From Paludibacteraceae bacterium (lineage in GTDB: Bacteria; Bacteroidota; Bacteroidia; Bacteroidales; Paludibacteraceae): a stretch of DNA of 40,924 nt. The stretch covers positions 1 to 40,924 of the forward strand of contig JAFSTB010000011.1 in the NCBI GenBank assembly GCA_017450685.1. Reading direction: 5' to 3'. The notes under the pieces were generated by a model, which had not been told where the DNA came from, did not search any database, and worked only from the letters and a program-made list of their open reading frames with translations. The translations under genes were made by a program, and so were the position numbers. This document shows, one piece after another, positions 1 to 7,916 of the stretch (within the stretch, counting starts at the first letter, position 1; every line of letters starts with the position of its first letter).

Positions 1-10
1 GTACGCAGTA

Positions 11-227
11 ACTAACATTTACTCACTAACATTTACTTCCCTTGGGTGGCGGCGAAACAAAAAAAAATACGAAAATGGTTGCAGTGGCGACCGACTATAA
101 TAGGGGTTCTCTGCCGCCACCCCTATAGCAAGAGCCGCTCCATTTCGGAGCGGCTCTTTATTAACATTTACTTACCTAACCGAGGTGACACACCTGCGTA
201 CCCAACATTCACTTCCTAACATTTACT
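11..227. repeat. Five dispersed copies of TAACATTTACT
   Basis: The motif (C/T)TAACATTTACT occurs at about 12-23, 26-37, 161-172, 203-213 (as CAACATTCACT) and 216-227. Copies are spaced irregularly and flank a terminator hairpin and a GC-rich inverted repeat. The stretch from the left edge to the topB stop holds no convincing gene. A 17-codon frame at 75-128 ends just before the terminator, but nothing supports its translation. The role of the repeat is unknown. Confidence 0.6.
131..160 (+). terminator. Rho-independent terminator for a transcript entering from the left edge
   Basis: AGAGCCGCTCC (131-141) pairs perfectly with GGAGCGGCTCT (147-157) around a five-base loop, and TTTA follows on the + strand. 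The T-run lies only on the + strand side, so it would end a rightward transcript whose gene lies outside the window, converging on topB. Confidence 0.7.
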
Positions 228-236
228 CCCCAACCT

Positions 237-2204
237 TTAGAATTGGTCGGCGTAGGTGCAGCCTTCTCTCCATCGTGAGCAGCCGTAGCGTGTCTTACCT
301 CTGATGATGTGTCCTTGTCGGCAAAGGGGGCATACCATACCTGTCTTATCGGTTTTGACTTCGCGTACCACTTCTTGGGTCATTGCTTTGAGTTCGTCGA
401 GAAAGAGTTGTGCTGTGTATTCGCCGCGTTCGATTTCTCTCAGTTTCTTTTCCCATCGTCCGGTCAGTTCGGCAGACTTGAGTAGCGGTGAGAGGATTGT
501 ATTGACCAGTTCGATACCGACTGTTGTGGCTTTAAGGCTTTTACGCTCTTTGACTATATATTTGCGTTGGAACAGTTTTTCTATTATTGCGGCTCTTGTT
601 GATGGTCGTCCTATGCCGTTCTCTTTCATTGCGTCGCGCAGTGTTTCATCTTCCACTGTCTTGCCTGCCGTTTCCATTGCTCTTAGGAGTGTGGCTTCGG
701 TGTAGTATTTAGGTGGTTGTGTTGTTTTTTCTTGCAAGGAGGGTGTATGTTCGCCGCTTTCGTTTTTTTGGAAGGTAGGCAGTGTCTTGGTCTCTTCTGT
801 TTCGTTGGTCTCACCCTCGTCGTTGGTTAGTTTGTCGTTTTGATATACGTCTCTCCATCCGGCGGCAATGATCTCACGTCCTGTCACTTTGAATGGTACT
901 GTTTGTGTATCGTCGATGGCGGGGTCGGCTTTGACCTCTGCTAAGACGGTGGTGTTACTCACTTGGCAGTCGGGATAGAAGGCGGCGATGAACCTGAGTG
1001 CCACGAGGTTGAACACTTTGCGTTCATTGTCGGTAAGATTATCGGGTCGTTGTCCGGTGGGAATGATAGCGTGGTGGTCGGTCACTTTGGTGTTGTCGAA
1101 CACTTTTTTCGATTTGCGCAGACTGTTTGCTGTCTTGCCGCCATCGGCTTTGAGAGGTAGCAGTGGTGTGGCTTGCGGGAAGTAGTCGGCTATACCTTTG
1201 AGTGTTGCCGGCACTTTGGGGTAGATATCTTCGCTTAGGAAGGTGGTATCGACACGCGGATAGGTGGTGATACGTTTCTCGTAGAGCGACTGTATGAGTT
1301 TGAGTGTCTCGTCGGCAGAGAAAGCAAATTTCTTGTTACATTCCACTTGCAGCGAGGTGAGGTCGAACAGTCTGGGTGGTCCTTCTAATGCTTTCTTTTT
1401 CTCTACGTTAGTGATGGTGAGTGGTTGTTGCCGGATGCTTGTCAGCCACTGTTCACCTTTCTCTTTGGTAGGTATGGCAGATTCATCTTCTTCTGCTTTC
1501 AGTTGTGCGGAGAAGAGTGTATTGCGGTAGGTTGTTTTCAGTTCGTAGTAGGTGGTAGGTCGGAAATGTTCGATGTCATATTGTCGTTTGACGATGAGTG
1601 CGAGGGTAGGTGTCTGTACTCGTCCGATGCTGTATATCTGTCTGTTTTTGCCTATACCTTGTGCATATCTGAGGGTGTATGCACGTGAGGCGTTCATACC
1701 GAGCAGCCAGTCGCCTATAGCGCGCATTAGTCCGGCTTCATATAGGTGTTGGTATTGCGACTGGTCTTTCAGTTGTGCGAACCCTTCGCGTATGGCTTCT
1801 TCGGTGAGCGAACTGACCCACAGTCTTTTGACGGGTACGTGGCAGCCGGCTTTTTGATAGACCCAGCGTTGTATGAGTTCACCTTCTTGTCCGGCATCAC
1901 CGCAGTTGATTACTTCGGTGGCTTGTGAGATGAGGTTGCGCAGGATATTAAACTGTTTCTGTACGCCTTTGTCGTTAGTCACTTTGATGCCGAAGCGTGT
2001 GGGTATCATTGGCAGTGAACTCATATTCCAACTCTTCCACTGTTCGTTATATTCGTTAGGGTCGAGCAGTGCGCACAGGTGTCCGAAGGTCCAACTCACC
2101 CAATAGCCGTTCCCTTCTAAATAGCCATCGTGTTGGGTGGTGGCACCCAACACGGAAGCAATGTATCGCCCTACTGAGGGCTTTTCGGCTACGCAAAGAA
2201 TCAT
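237..2204 (-). CDS. topB: DNA topoisomerase III (type IA)
   Basis: This is a type IA topoisomerase that relaxes and decatenates DNA by cutting one strand through a 5'-phosphotyrosine link. The N-terminus (ILCVAEKPSVGRYI) is the TOPRIM domain typical of TopB. The TTYPRVDT motif places the catalytic tyrosine at about residue 315. The C-terminus ends in a short Cys cluster (CPLC...C...C), probably a zinc ribbon. At 655 residues it is close to other Bacteroidota TopB proteins. The start is three bases after the stop of the upstream Wzz-like gene, so it is probably the last gene of the export operon that begins near 5431. A link between polysaccharide export and a topoisomerase is unexpected and may only reflect co-transcription. 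Mobile-element TopB copies exist, but no conjugation genes are visible here. Confidence 0.93.
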   Translation of the reverse strand: MILCVAEKPSVGRYIASVLGATTQHDGYLEGNGYWVSWTFGHLCALLDPNEYNEQWKSWNMSSLPMIPTRFGIKVTNDKGVQKQFNILRNLISQATEVINCGDAGQEGELIQRWVYQKAGCHVPVKRLWVSSLTEEAIREGFAQLKDQSQYQHLYEAGLMRAIGDWLLGMNASRAYTLRYAQGIGKNRQIYSIGRVQTPTLALIVKRQYDIEHFRPTTYYELKTTYRNTLFSAQLKAEEDESAIPTKEKGEQWLTSIRQQPLTITNVEKKKALEGPPRLFDLTSLQVECNKKFAFSADETLKLIQSLYEKRITTYPRVDTTFLSEDIYPKVPATLKGIADYFPQATPLLPLKADGGKTANSLRKSKKVFDNTKVTDHHAIIPTGQRPDNLTDNERKVFNLVALRFIAAFYPDCQVSNTTVLAEVKADPAIDDTQTVPFKVTGREIIAAGWRDVYQNDKLTNDEGETNETEETKTLPTFQKNESGEHTPSLQEKTTQPPKYYTEATLLRAMETAGKTVEDETLRDAMKENGIGRPSTRAAIIEKLFQRKYIVKERKSLKATTVGIELVNTILSPLLKSAELTGRWEKKLREIERGEYTAQLFLDELKAMTQEVVREVKTDKTGMVCPLCRQGHIIRGKTRYGCSRWREGCTYADQF

Positions 2205-2207
2205 AGA

Positions 2208-3722
2208 CTAACTTCTTAACTCTTGTTTGACCTCTCCTAAGGCGTAGAAAATGAGTGGGATGGCAGCACCTAAGACGAGTGCGATAAGGATGATGAGTTT
2301 AAGTTTTGGGCTTACGGGTAGCGGGTTCATCTGTGCTCGGTCGATTATTTTGGCGGGAACGGCATCAGAGGCGAGCAGCAGTGCGTTGGACTCGCGTTTT
2401 TGAATGAGGTAGATATATTGTTTCTCTTTGGTGTTTCTCACGCGTTGCATCTCGAGGTATCGTTTCTCTTGTTCGGGCATAGCGCTCAGCAGGGCATCAT
2501 ATTGTTTTTGTTGTGCCACTTGTGCTTGTTTGAGCAGAGCCATTGTCTGTTTGGCTTTGTCTATGCCTGTCACTATGTTTAGTCGTGTCTGCACTATCTG
2601 TTCGTCGAGTCGTTGAACTGTCGGGTTGTCGGGCGAGGCTGTTTGCAGCAGTTTGCCGCGTCGTATGATCTGTGCGTTGTAAGTTTTGATAAGGTCTTGT
2701 AGAGCTGCGTCGGATATGCCGAGGTCGGATGGCAGTACGCTATTCTCATTGGTAGGCAGTTGTATTTGTTGTCCGATGAAGTCCAGTACCTGTTCTTCGG
2801 CTTCCATCTGTGCTATCTTGCGCTGATATTGGTCGCTTTGGTGGCGATAGGTCTCGGCTGTGTTGTCGAGGTTGGATATACGGTTTTCTCGTTTGTATCG
2901 TTCCAATGCCTCTTCTGCTTCTGCCAGTTCGGCGGCGAGTACAACGGAGCGTTCGTCGAGGAAACGACCGGTCTGAACAGCCAGTCGGTTTTTGTCGGCT
3001 GTGGATTCGTCGTTGTAGATATCAAGTAATGTGTTGATTATCTCTTCGGCACGTTTAGGGGCTGATGTCTGTGATTGCAGTTGAATGATGTTCGACTCTT
3101 TGGCCAGTCGTGCCACTTTTATTTGCTCTTTGGTGTTTCTCACCGCCCATATCTTTGGTTCGTAGGTGATGCGATAGCGGTTGCCATTGACAGAATCAGA
3201 GGTGGTGAATCGGAAGACACCCAAACTTGTTTCAAACGGTGCTTGCGGATTGGTAAGGGTGTATTTTTCGGATGTGAACCGACCTGTTTTCACCTTCACT
3301 TTCCATACGCCGTTGTCGGATATTTTGACCTCAACGCTTGTCCCTTTGCTCATAGTGTCGGGTATGCAGAGTGTTATGTCGTGTTGCGGGTATTGGCATT
3401 TCCAGTATCTGCCGTTATGTTTGTAGTAGGTTGTTTGTGTTTGCAGTTTGTCCACCACCTGTTGTATGAGGCTTCTTGAGGTGAGCACTTCCACTTCGTC
3501 GGCTGTCTGTTTATCACCTCCGAAGCCCATTATGCTCATCAGTTCTTCTTGTGTAGTGCGTTTGCCTTCGCTTGACTGGCGAAGCATCAGTGAGGCTGAC
3601 ACATTATATACGGGAGCACTAAAAAGGAAGTGCAGACCTCCTATTATGAGGCAGACAGAGATACTGACAGCATACCAGTACCAATGTTTGAGCGACCATT
3701 GAATGAGTTGTTTCCAATCCAT
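2208..3722 (-). CDS. Wzz/Wzc-type polysaccharide chain-length determinant without kinase domain
   Basis: This inner-membrane polysaccharide co-polymerase probably controls chain length or export of a surface polysaccharide. An N-terminal transmembrane segment lies at about residues 14-35 (WYWYAVSISVCLIIGG). A long periplasmic region rich in Glu, Gln and Lys follows, with predicted coiled coil around 240-320 and 380-450. A second transmembrane segment near 475-495 (LIILIALVLGAAIPLIF) follows a proline-rich approach (NPLPVSPKLK). The protein ends about ten residues later, so the cytoplasmic tyrosine kinase domain of Wzc-type proteins is absent. The gene starts four bases after the wza-like gene. 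No glycosyltransferases or Wzx/Wzy genes are in the window, so the polysaccharide cannot be named. Confidence 0.88.
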   Translation of the reverse strand: MDWKQLIQWSLKHWYWYAVSISVCLIIGGLHFLFSAPVYNVSASLMLRQSSEGKRTTQEELMSIMGFGGDKQTADEVEVLTSRSLIQQVVDKLQTQTTYYKHNGRYWKCQYPQHDITLCIPDTMSKGTSVEVKISDNGVWKVKVKTGRFTSEKYTLTNPQAPFETSLGVFRFTTSDSVNGNRYRITYEPKIWAVRNTKEQIKVARLAKESNIIQLQSQTSAPKRAEEIINTLLDIYNDESTADKNRLAVQTGRFLDERSVVLAAELAEAEEALERYKRENRISNLDNTAETYRHQSDQYQRKIAQMEAEEQVLDFIGQQIQLPTNENSVLPSDLGISDAALQDLIKTYNAQIIRRGKLLQTASPDNPTVQRLDEQIVQTRLNIVTGIDKAKQTMALLKQAQVAQQKQYDALLSAMPEQEKRYLEMQRVRNTKEKQYIYLIQKRESNALLLASDAVPAKIIDRAQMNPLPVSPKLKLIILIALVLGAAIPLIFYALGEVKQELRS

Positions 3723-3725
3723 ACG

Positions 3726-4352
3726 TTAATGTATTTTGAGCGAGTGCAGAGGGCTGACATAGAGGATGTCGCCTTTTTGCAGATAGTAGCAGGGCGAAGA
3801 GAAAAGGCTGTTGTCCAAGAGGTTGACGCGATAATGAACAATCTTCCCGTTCTCTTTGCGTTGAATGAGTATATTGTCTCTTCGTGCGTTGCGTGTCAGT
3901 CCGCCCACAGTGCCTAAGGCTTGCAGTAGCGGAATGGCTTTTGCCACTTTGACGCTTTGTTGGTGGTTAACCTCACCTATGACGGTTATGTGTGCATTGT
4001 CGATGCGCACGCGCAGAATCAGTTTGTCTATGTATCGGCTGAGGGTGTCGCTGAGCCAGGCCTCCACCTCTTTTTCTGTTTTTCCCATCACTGCCACTTT
4101 GCCTATTTCGGGGAAGAGGATATATCCGTCAGCGTCCACAAGGAAGTTGGTGCCTGCCGTTTCAAAAGCCGCCACAGCATCGTTGTTGGGTGCGGAGAGG
4201 GTGATATCGAGCAGGTCACCTTCGTCGATGATGAAGGCAGGTCTGGCTATAGCGTCTTGAGTGGTAGGTTCGGGCAATAGTGTCATCTGTTTGACCGTCG
4301 TGCAGGCGGTCAAACAGATGATAAAGGTCATTATCAATAAGTGTCGGTTCAT
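3726..4352 (-). CDS. Polysaccharide export lipoprotein (Wza/BexD family)
   Basis: This is an outer-membrane polysaccharide export lipoprotein. The signal peptide ends in a lipobox LTAC with the lipidated cysteine at residue 17. The next part (IDEGDLLDITLSAPNN...NFLVDADGYILFPEIGKV) is the poly-export domain. It is followed by a single SLBB-like segment (ITVIGEVNHQQSVKVAKAIPLLQALGTVGGLT). At 208 residues it is short for the family and has no C-terminal amphipathic helix that I can recognise. It overlaps the upstream gene by four bases (ATGA) and is followed four bases later by the Wzz-like gene, so translation is probably coupled. A perfect 15-bp hairpin lies in its signal-peptide coding region. 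Confidence 0.88.
   Translation of the reverse strand: MNRHLLIMTFIICLTACTTVKQMTLLPEPTTQDAIARPAFIIDEGDLLDITLSAPNNDAVAAFETAGTNFLVDADGYILFPEIGKVAVMGKTEKEVEAWLSDTLSRYIDKLILRVRIDNAHITVIGEVNHQQSVKVAKAIPLLQALGTVGGLTRNARRDNILIQRKENGKIVHYRVNLLDNSLFSSPCYYLQKGDILYVSPLHSLKIH
4283..4321 (-). repeat. 15-bp perfect inverted repeat inside the wza signal-peptide region
   Basis: TCATCTGTTTGACCG (4283-4297) is the exact reverse complement of 4307-4321, with a nine-base spacer. In the mRNA the hairpin begins about 31 bases after the start codon and spans the codons around the lipobox (ICLTACTTVKQM). A stem this stable so early in a coding region could slow ribosomes or affect mRNA stability. No T-run follows it, so it is not a standard terminator. 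Confidence 0.75.
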
Positions 4353-5431
4353 TTCACTTGCAGTCCCTGAATATTATATAATTTGTCACCGCGTCTGATT
4401 AGTATCTGTCCGTCGTAGAACACTTTAGCGGCTGTTTGGTTGGTGTGCTGTATGTTAGGCAGAGCCGTTTCGCTGTTGGGGATATAGGAAGCGGTGATGT
4501 GTGTGCCGAAATAGGAATAAGCGTCAACGGTGACGGTGGTGCCGTAGTCGTTCTCACCTATGGTGACGGTGCCGCTGTTCAGATAGAAGACCTCATCGTC
4601 GGCGGTTAAGAGATAACTGCCGTAGAGGGAACCGAAATAGGAATAGTAACTGCCCACTTCGAAAGCATTGTAGGTCTCTTCTGCGAAGGTGTAAGTGCCT
4701 ACGGGAATAGCCTCAAGTGCTTCATCGTCAGTGTTGTACATAAGAAGCAGACTGTTGTTCTGCTTGTCGTACATCTCTATGTAAGCCGAACCGTAAGCCA
4801 CGTATTCCATATCCCATTCGCACAGTGTGAGAGTGAGGTTGATGTCTTCTTGTGCTGTGATAGGTTCGTAAGGATAGTCGCCGTTCGTTTCCAAGGCGAA
4901 CGATGTAATAGCAAACTCATAAGTCTCATTGTCGATAGTTGTTAATGAGCCGCTTACGGTGTAGGTGCCATCAGTATTGAGTGTGATGGTCAGTTCGGCA
5001 TCCGAAAGGTCAACATAGGTGCCTTCTATCTCGCCCTCTTCATTTTCGGCTTTGACCACTATACCGCTGTATTCGGCACTCATATTGCCTTTGGCGGCTG
5101 AATAGGTGCCGGCATACTTACCTTCCTCGGTGGCATAGATGTCCATAGCGAGGTACGGATAAAAATCTTCGGTGTCGGAATAGATGTAAAGAGTATAGTT
5201 GTAAGAGTTCTCTTCTGGGTCGGAGTAGGAAGGATAATAACAGAACTCGATGTATGCGAGGTCTTCGAGCGACCAAGGGAGGATAGTGAGGTTCTCTTCG
5301 TCATCGGCTTGTGCTTGCTGCACCATTTGCGGTGTGTGCTGACGCGGCATCTGTTTCTTGAGACGAGGAGCGGCATTGAGTGTGAGAGACGTACCTATAA
5401 GGCAAAGAATAAAGAGTGAAAAGTGTTTCAT
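4349..5431 (-). CDS. Secreted protein of unknown function with two related beta-rich halves
   Basis: I do not recognise a named enzyme family. The ATG at 5431 begins a clear signal peptide (MKHFSLFILCLIGTSLTLNA); the longer frame from 5494 adds 21 residues with no signal character and would start upstream of the promoter. The mature protein is acidic, rich in Tyr, Thr and Gly, and contains two similar parts. The first is around LAYIEFCYYPSYSDPEENSYNY and the second around EYVAYGSAYIEMYDKQNN; each is followed by a GTYT/GxY strand pattern, suggesting two lipocalin-like barrels. The last ~25 residues (DGQILI..GDKLYN..G...K) match the tail of the protein at 30920-31768 and resemble a type IX secretion sorting signal. 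It is the first gene of the operon with wza, wzz and topB. Confidence 0.75.
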   Translation of the reverse strand: MKHFSLFILCLIGTSLTLNAAPRLKKQMPRQHTPQMVQQAQADDEENLTILPWSLEDLAYIEFCYYPSYSDPEENSYNYTLYIYSDTEDFYPYLAMDIYATEEGKYAGTYSAAKGNMSAEYSGIVVKAENEEGEIEGTYVDLSDAELTITLNTDGTYTVSGSLTTIDNETYEFAITSFALETNGDYPYEPITAQEDINLTLTLCEWDMEYVAYGSAYIEMYDKQNNSLLLMYNTDDEALEAIPVGTYTFAEETYNAFEVGSYYSYFGSLYGSYLLTADDEVFYLNSGTVTIGENDYGTTVTVDAYSYFGTHITASYIPNSETALPNIQHTNQTAAKVFYDGQILIRRGDKLYNIQGLQVK

Positions 5432-5471
5432 AAAGGTTGATATTTTAGTTTGACTTGTAAGTGATTGACTG

Positions 5472-5502
5472 CAAAGATACGGCGATATTTGCATACGTCA
5501 AA
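5472..5502 (-). promoter_or_regulatory. Leftward Bacteroidota promoter for the export operon
   Basis: On the minus strand, TATCTTTG (5472-5479) lies 19 bases downstream of TTTG (5499-5502), matching TTTG-N17-23-TAnnTTTG. It lies about 40 bases upstream of the ATG at 5431. It overlaps the opposing promoter for the response regulator gene. Confidence 0.8.
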
Positions 5503-5519
5503 ATTTGAGCGTAACTTTG
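5488..5519 (+). promoter_or_regulatory. Rightward Bacteroidota promoter for the response regulator gene
   Basis: TTTG (5488-5491) and TAACTTTG (5512-5519) are separated by 20 bases. The ATG at 5536 is only 16 bases beyond the -7 element, so the leader would be about ten bases long. The promoter shares sequence with the divergent promoter, so only one polymerase could probably bind at a time. Confidence 0.8.
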
Positions 5520-5535
5520 CGCAAAATTTCGCGAT

Positions 5536-6717
5536 ATGTACAAAATTTTAGTTATAGACGATGAGCGTGCCATACGCAATACTCTGAAGGATATTTTGGA
5601 GTTTGAGGGTTATGGTATTGAACTGGCAGAGAACGGCAAAGTGGGTTTGGAGAAGGCTTTGGCGGGTAAGTACGACCTCATCTATACGGATATCAAGATG
5701 CCTGAGATGGATGGTATGGAGGTGCTGACCTCTTTGCGTCAGTCAGCCACCGATGCCGCCTTTACGCCTGTGGTGATGATATCCGGTCACGGCAATATAG
5801 AGACGGCAGTGGAGGCAATAAAGAAGGGAGCATTCGATTTCATAGAGAAGCCTATCGACCTTAATCGCTTGTTAGTCACCACTAAAAACGCCCTTGAGAA
5901 CCGCACTCTCAGTCAGGAGTTGGGTATGCGTCAAGAGGAGATAAAGACGCTCAAGAAGAAGATGTCCACCCGATATCGGATGATAGGTCAGAGTGCCGCT
6001 ATAGCCCACGTGCGCGAGATAATAGACAAGGTGGCACCTACCGAGGCACGAGTGCTGATAACCGGTGAAAACGGAACGGGAAAGGAGGTGGTGGCACACC
6101 TTATTCACGAAGGCAGTCAGCGTGCCACACAACCTATAGTGGAAGTCAATTGTGCAGCCATTCCTTCAGAACTGATTGAGAGTGAACTGTTTGGGCATAT
6201 CAAGGGCTCATTTACGGGAGCGGTGAAAGACCGTGCCGGTAAGTTTGAGCAAGCCGACAACGGAACGCTCTTCCTTGACGAGATAGGCGATATGTCGCTT
6301 GCGGCGCAGACCAAAGTGCTGCGCGCCTTGCAAGAGAACGTCATAACGCGAGTGGGTAGCGATAAACCCGTGAAAGTGAATGTGCGTATCATTGCCGCCA
6401 CCAATAAAGACCTTGCCAAAGAGATAGAAGAAGGACGGTTTCGTGAAGACCTCTTTCATCGTCTTAACGTCATACCCATTCATGTGCCGGCGTTGGACGA
6501 TAGAAAAGATGACATACCGTTGCTCGTCGATTATTTTGCCGAACAGATATGTCAAGAGCAGGGATGGAAAGTGAAGTCGTTTGATAAAGAAGCTGTTGAG
6601 GCACTGCAAGAGCGTTCGTGGAGAGGCAATATACGCGAGTTGAGAAACGTGGTGGAAAGGCTCATCATCCTTGCCGCCGAACATATAACGCGACAGGATG
6701 TGATGAACTTTGCATAG
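5536..6717 (+). CDS. NtrC-family sigma-54 response regulator lacking a DNA-binding domain
   Basis: This is a two-component response regulator with a receiver domain (residues 1-120) and a sigma-54 activating AAA+ domain (about 145-385). The receiver has the acidic pair D8-D9, phospho-acceptor D52 (YTDIKMP) and the conserved FIEKP lysine. The AAA+ part has Walker A GENGTGKE, Walker B GTLFLDEIGD and the sigma-54 contact loop as GSFTGA rather than the usual GAFTGA. The protein stops at residue 393, just after the arginine-rich NIRELRNVVERL segment, so the Fis-type helix-turn-helix of classical NtrC proteins is missing. Short forms like this occur in Bacteroidota, so it may be native rather than truncated. 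Its partner kinase and target are not in the window. recF starts ten bases after its stop. Confidence 0.9.
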   Translation: MYKILVIDDERAIRNTLKDILEFEGYGIELAENGKVGLEKALAGKYDLIYTDIKMPEMDGMEVLTSLRQSATDAAFTPVVMISGHGNIETAVEAIKKGAFDFIEKPIDLNRLLVTTKNALENRTLSQELGMRQEEIKTLKKKMSTRYRMIGQSAAIAHVREIIDKVAPTEARVLITGENGTGKEVVAHLIHEGSQRATQPIVEVNCAAIPSELIESELFGHIKGSFTGAVKDRAGKFEQADNGTLFLDEIGDMSLAAQTKVLRALQENVITRVGSDKPVKVNVRIIAATNKDLAKEIEEGRFREDLFHRLNVIPIHVPALDDRKDDIPLLVDYFAEQICQEQGWKVKSFDKEAVEALQERSWRGNIRELRNVVERLIILAAEHITRQDVMNFA

Positions 6718-6727
6718 GTGGAAGACG

Positions 6728-7837
6728 ATGACACTCAATAATCTACATATACTCAACTATCGCAATATAGAAGAAGCCGACCTCTCTTTTTCCGGTAAGA
6801 TAAACGGTTTTATCGGTCTTAACGGTCAGGGCAAAACCAATATATTGGACGCTATCTATCTGCTTTCGTTCACCAAGTCGTCGCTAACGGCATTGGATAG
6901 TCAGAATATCCGTCACGGTGCGGATGTGGCGTTGGTGCAAGGTGTTTATGCTCAGTCAGATACGGCTATAGAGAATGAACCTGTCACCGTCTCTTGCGGT
7001 CTGAAAAGAGGAGTGAAAAAACAGTTTCGTTGGGGCAAGACCGACTATAAAAGGCTGATTGAGCATATAGGTCGCATACCATTGGTGATGGTCTCACCCG
7101 AAGACAGTCGTCTCACGCAAGACGGTTCAGATGAGCGACGACGCTTCCTCGACCACGTCATCTCGCAATATGACCATACTTACTTGGAGCAACTCACGCG
7201 TTACAACGCCTTGCTCAAACAACGTAACAGTATGCTCAAACAAATGGCTGAAACGCCTTCACCTGACCTGTCGATGCTCGAGGTGTATGATATGCAGATG
7301 GTGGTGCCGGCAGAGATTATCTATGCCAAACGGCAACAGTTTGTGGAGGCTTTTATCCCCCTTTTTCAGGATATTTACAACACTATCAGTGACCACTGTG
7401 AGCAAGTGAGCCTCACCTATCAAAGTCAGTTGAGCAATCGGCAGTTGGCACAAGCCTTCGAACAGACACATCAGCGTGACCTTATCTTAGGTTGGACCTC
7501 GCAAGGCATACACAAAGATGACCTTATTATGCTACTTGGCGACTATCCGCTCAAGCAGGTGGGCAGTCAAGGGCAACAGAAGACTTATATCATCGCTATG
7601 AAGTTGGCGCAAGCCATAGCATTAGGCAAACCTATATTACTGCTTGACGATATCTTCGATCGACTTGATACTGAGCGCGTTCAGCGTATCTTGCAGTTGG
7701 TGGGCAGCGACCGCTTCGGACAGATCTTCCTTACCGACACCGACCGACAGCACCTCTCTTCCATCATTGCACATACCGACCACGACCACCGCCTCTTTTA
7801 TATCACTGCCGGGCAAGTGGAAAACAGCACAATGTAG
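6728..7837 (+). CDS. recF: DNA replication and repair protein RecF
   Basis: RecF is an SMC-like ATPase that loads RecA at gaps with RecO and RecR. Walker A is GLNGQGKTN near residue 30, the ABC signature region is VGSQGQQKT, and Walker B is ILLLDDIFDRLD. The ATG at 6728 (MTLNNLHILNYRNIEE) matches the family N-terminus and is preceded by AGGTGG; an upstream TTG at 6710 would overlap the previous gene without homology. The length of 369 residues is normal. The gene is probably co-transcribed with the response regulator and ends before a hairpin shared with ssb. Confidence 0.95.
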   Translation: MTLNNLHILNYRNIEEADLSFSGKINGFIGLNGQGKTNILDAIYLLSFTKSSLTALDSQNIRHGADVALVQGVYAQSDTAIENEPVTVSCGLKRGVKKQFRWGKTDYKRLIEHIGRIPLVMVSPEDSRLTQDGSDERRRFLDHVISQYDHTYLEQLTRYNALLKQRNSMLKQMAETPSPDLSMLEVYDMQMVVPAEIIYAKRQQFVEAFIPLFQDIYNTISDHCEQVSLTYQSQLSNRQLAQAFEQTHQRDLILGWTSQGIHKDDLIMLLGDYPLKQVGSQGQQKTYIIAMKLAQAIALGKPILLLDDIFDRLDTERVQRILQLVGSDRFGQIFLTDTDRQHLSSIIAHTDHDHRLFYITAGQVENSTM

Positions 7838-7867
7838 AGCAACATAGATGTCTTATCTACCATATAG

Positions 7868-7898
7868 AAAAAGCCGGCTAATGAAAGTCGGCTTTTTT
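7868..7898. terminator. Bidirectional terminator between recF and ssb
   Basis: AGCCGGC (7872-7878) pairs with GTCGGCT (7887-7893) with one G-U pair and an eight-base loop. An A-run lies on the left and a T-run on the right, so the hairpin can end transcripts from both convergent genes. Confidence 0.75.
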
Positions 7899-7916
7899 CT
7901 TCTATCTCTGTCATTT

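Noticed and set aside
75..128. 17-codon frame just before the left-edge terminator
   Set aside because: No promoter, ribosome site or similarity supports it, and the bases are better explained by competing RNA stems.
3075..3479. Long frame on the + strand inside the wzz-like gene
   Set aside because: It is antisense to a well-supported gene, has odd Cys/Phe-rich composition and no start context.
4298..4306. Invertible DNA segment between the wza inverted repeats
   Set aside because: The nine-base spacer is too short for site-specific inversion and no recombinase gene is nearby.
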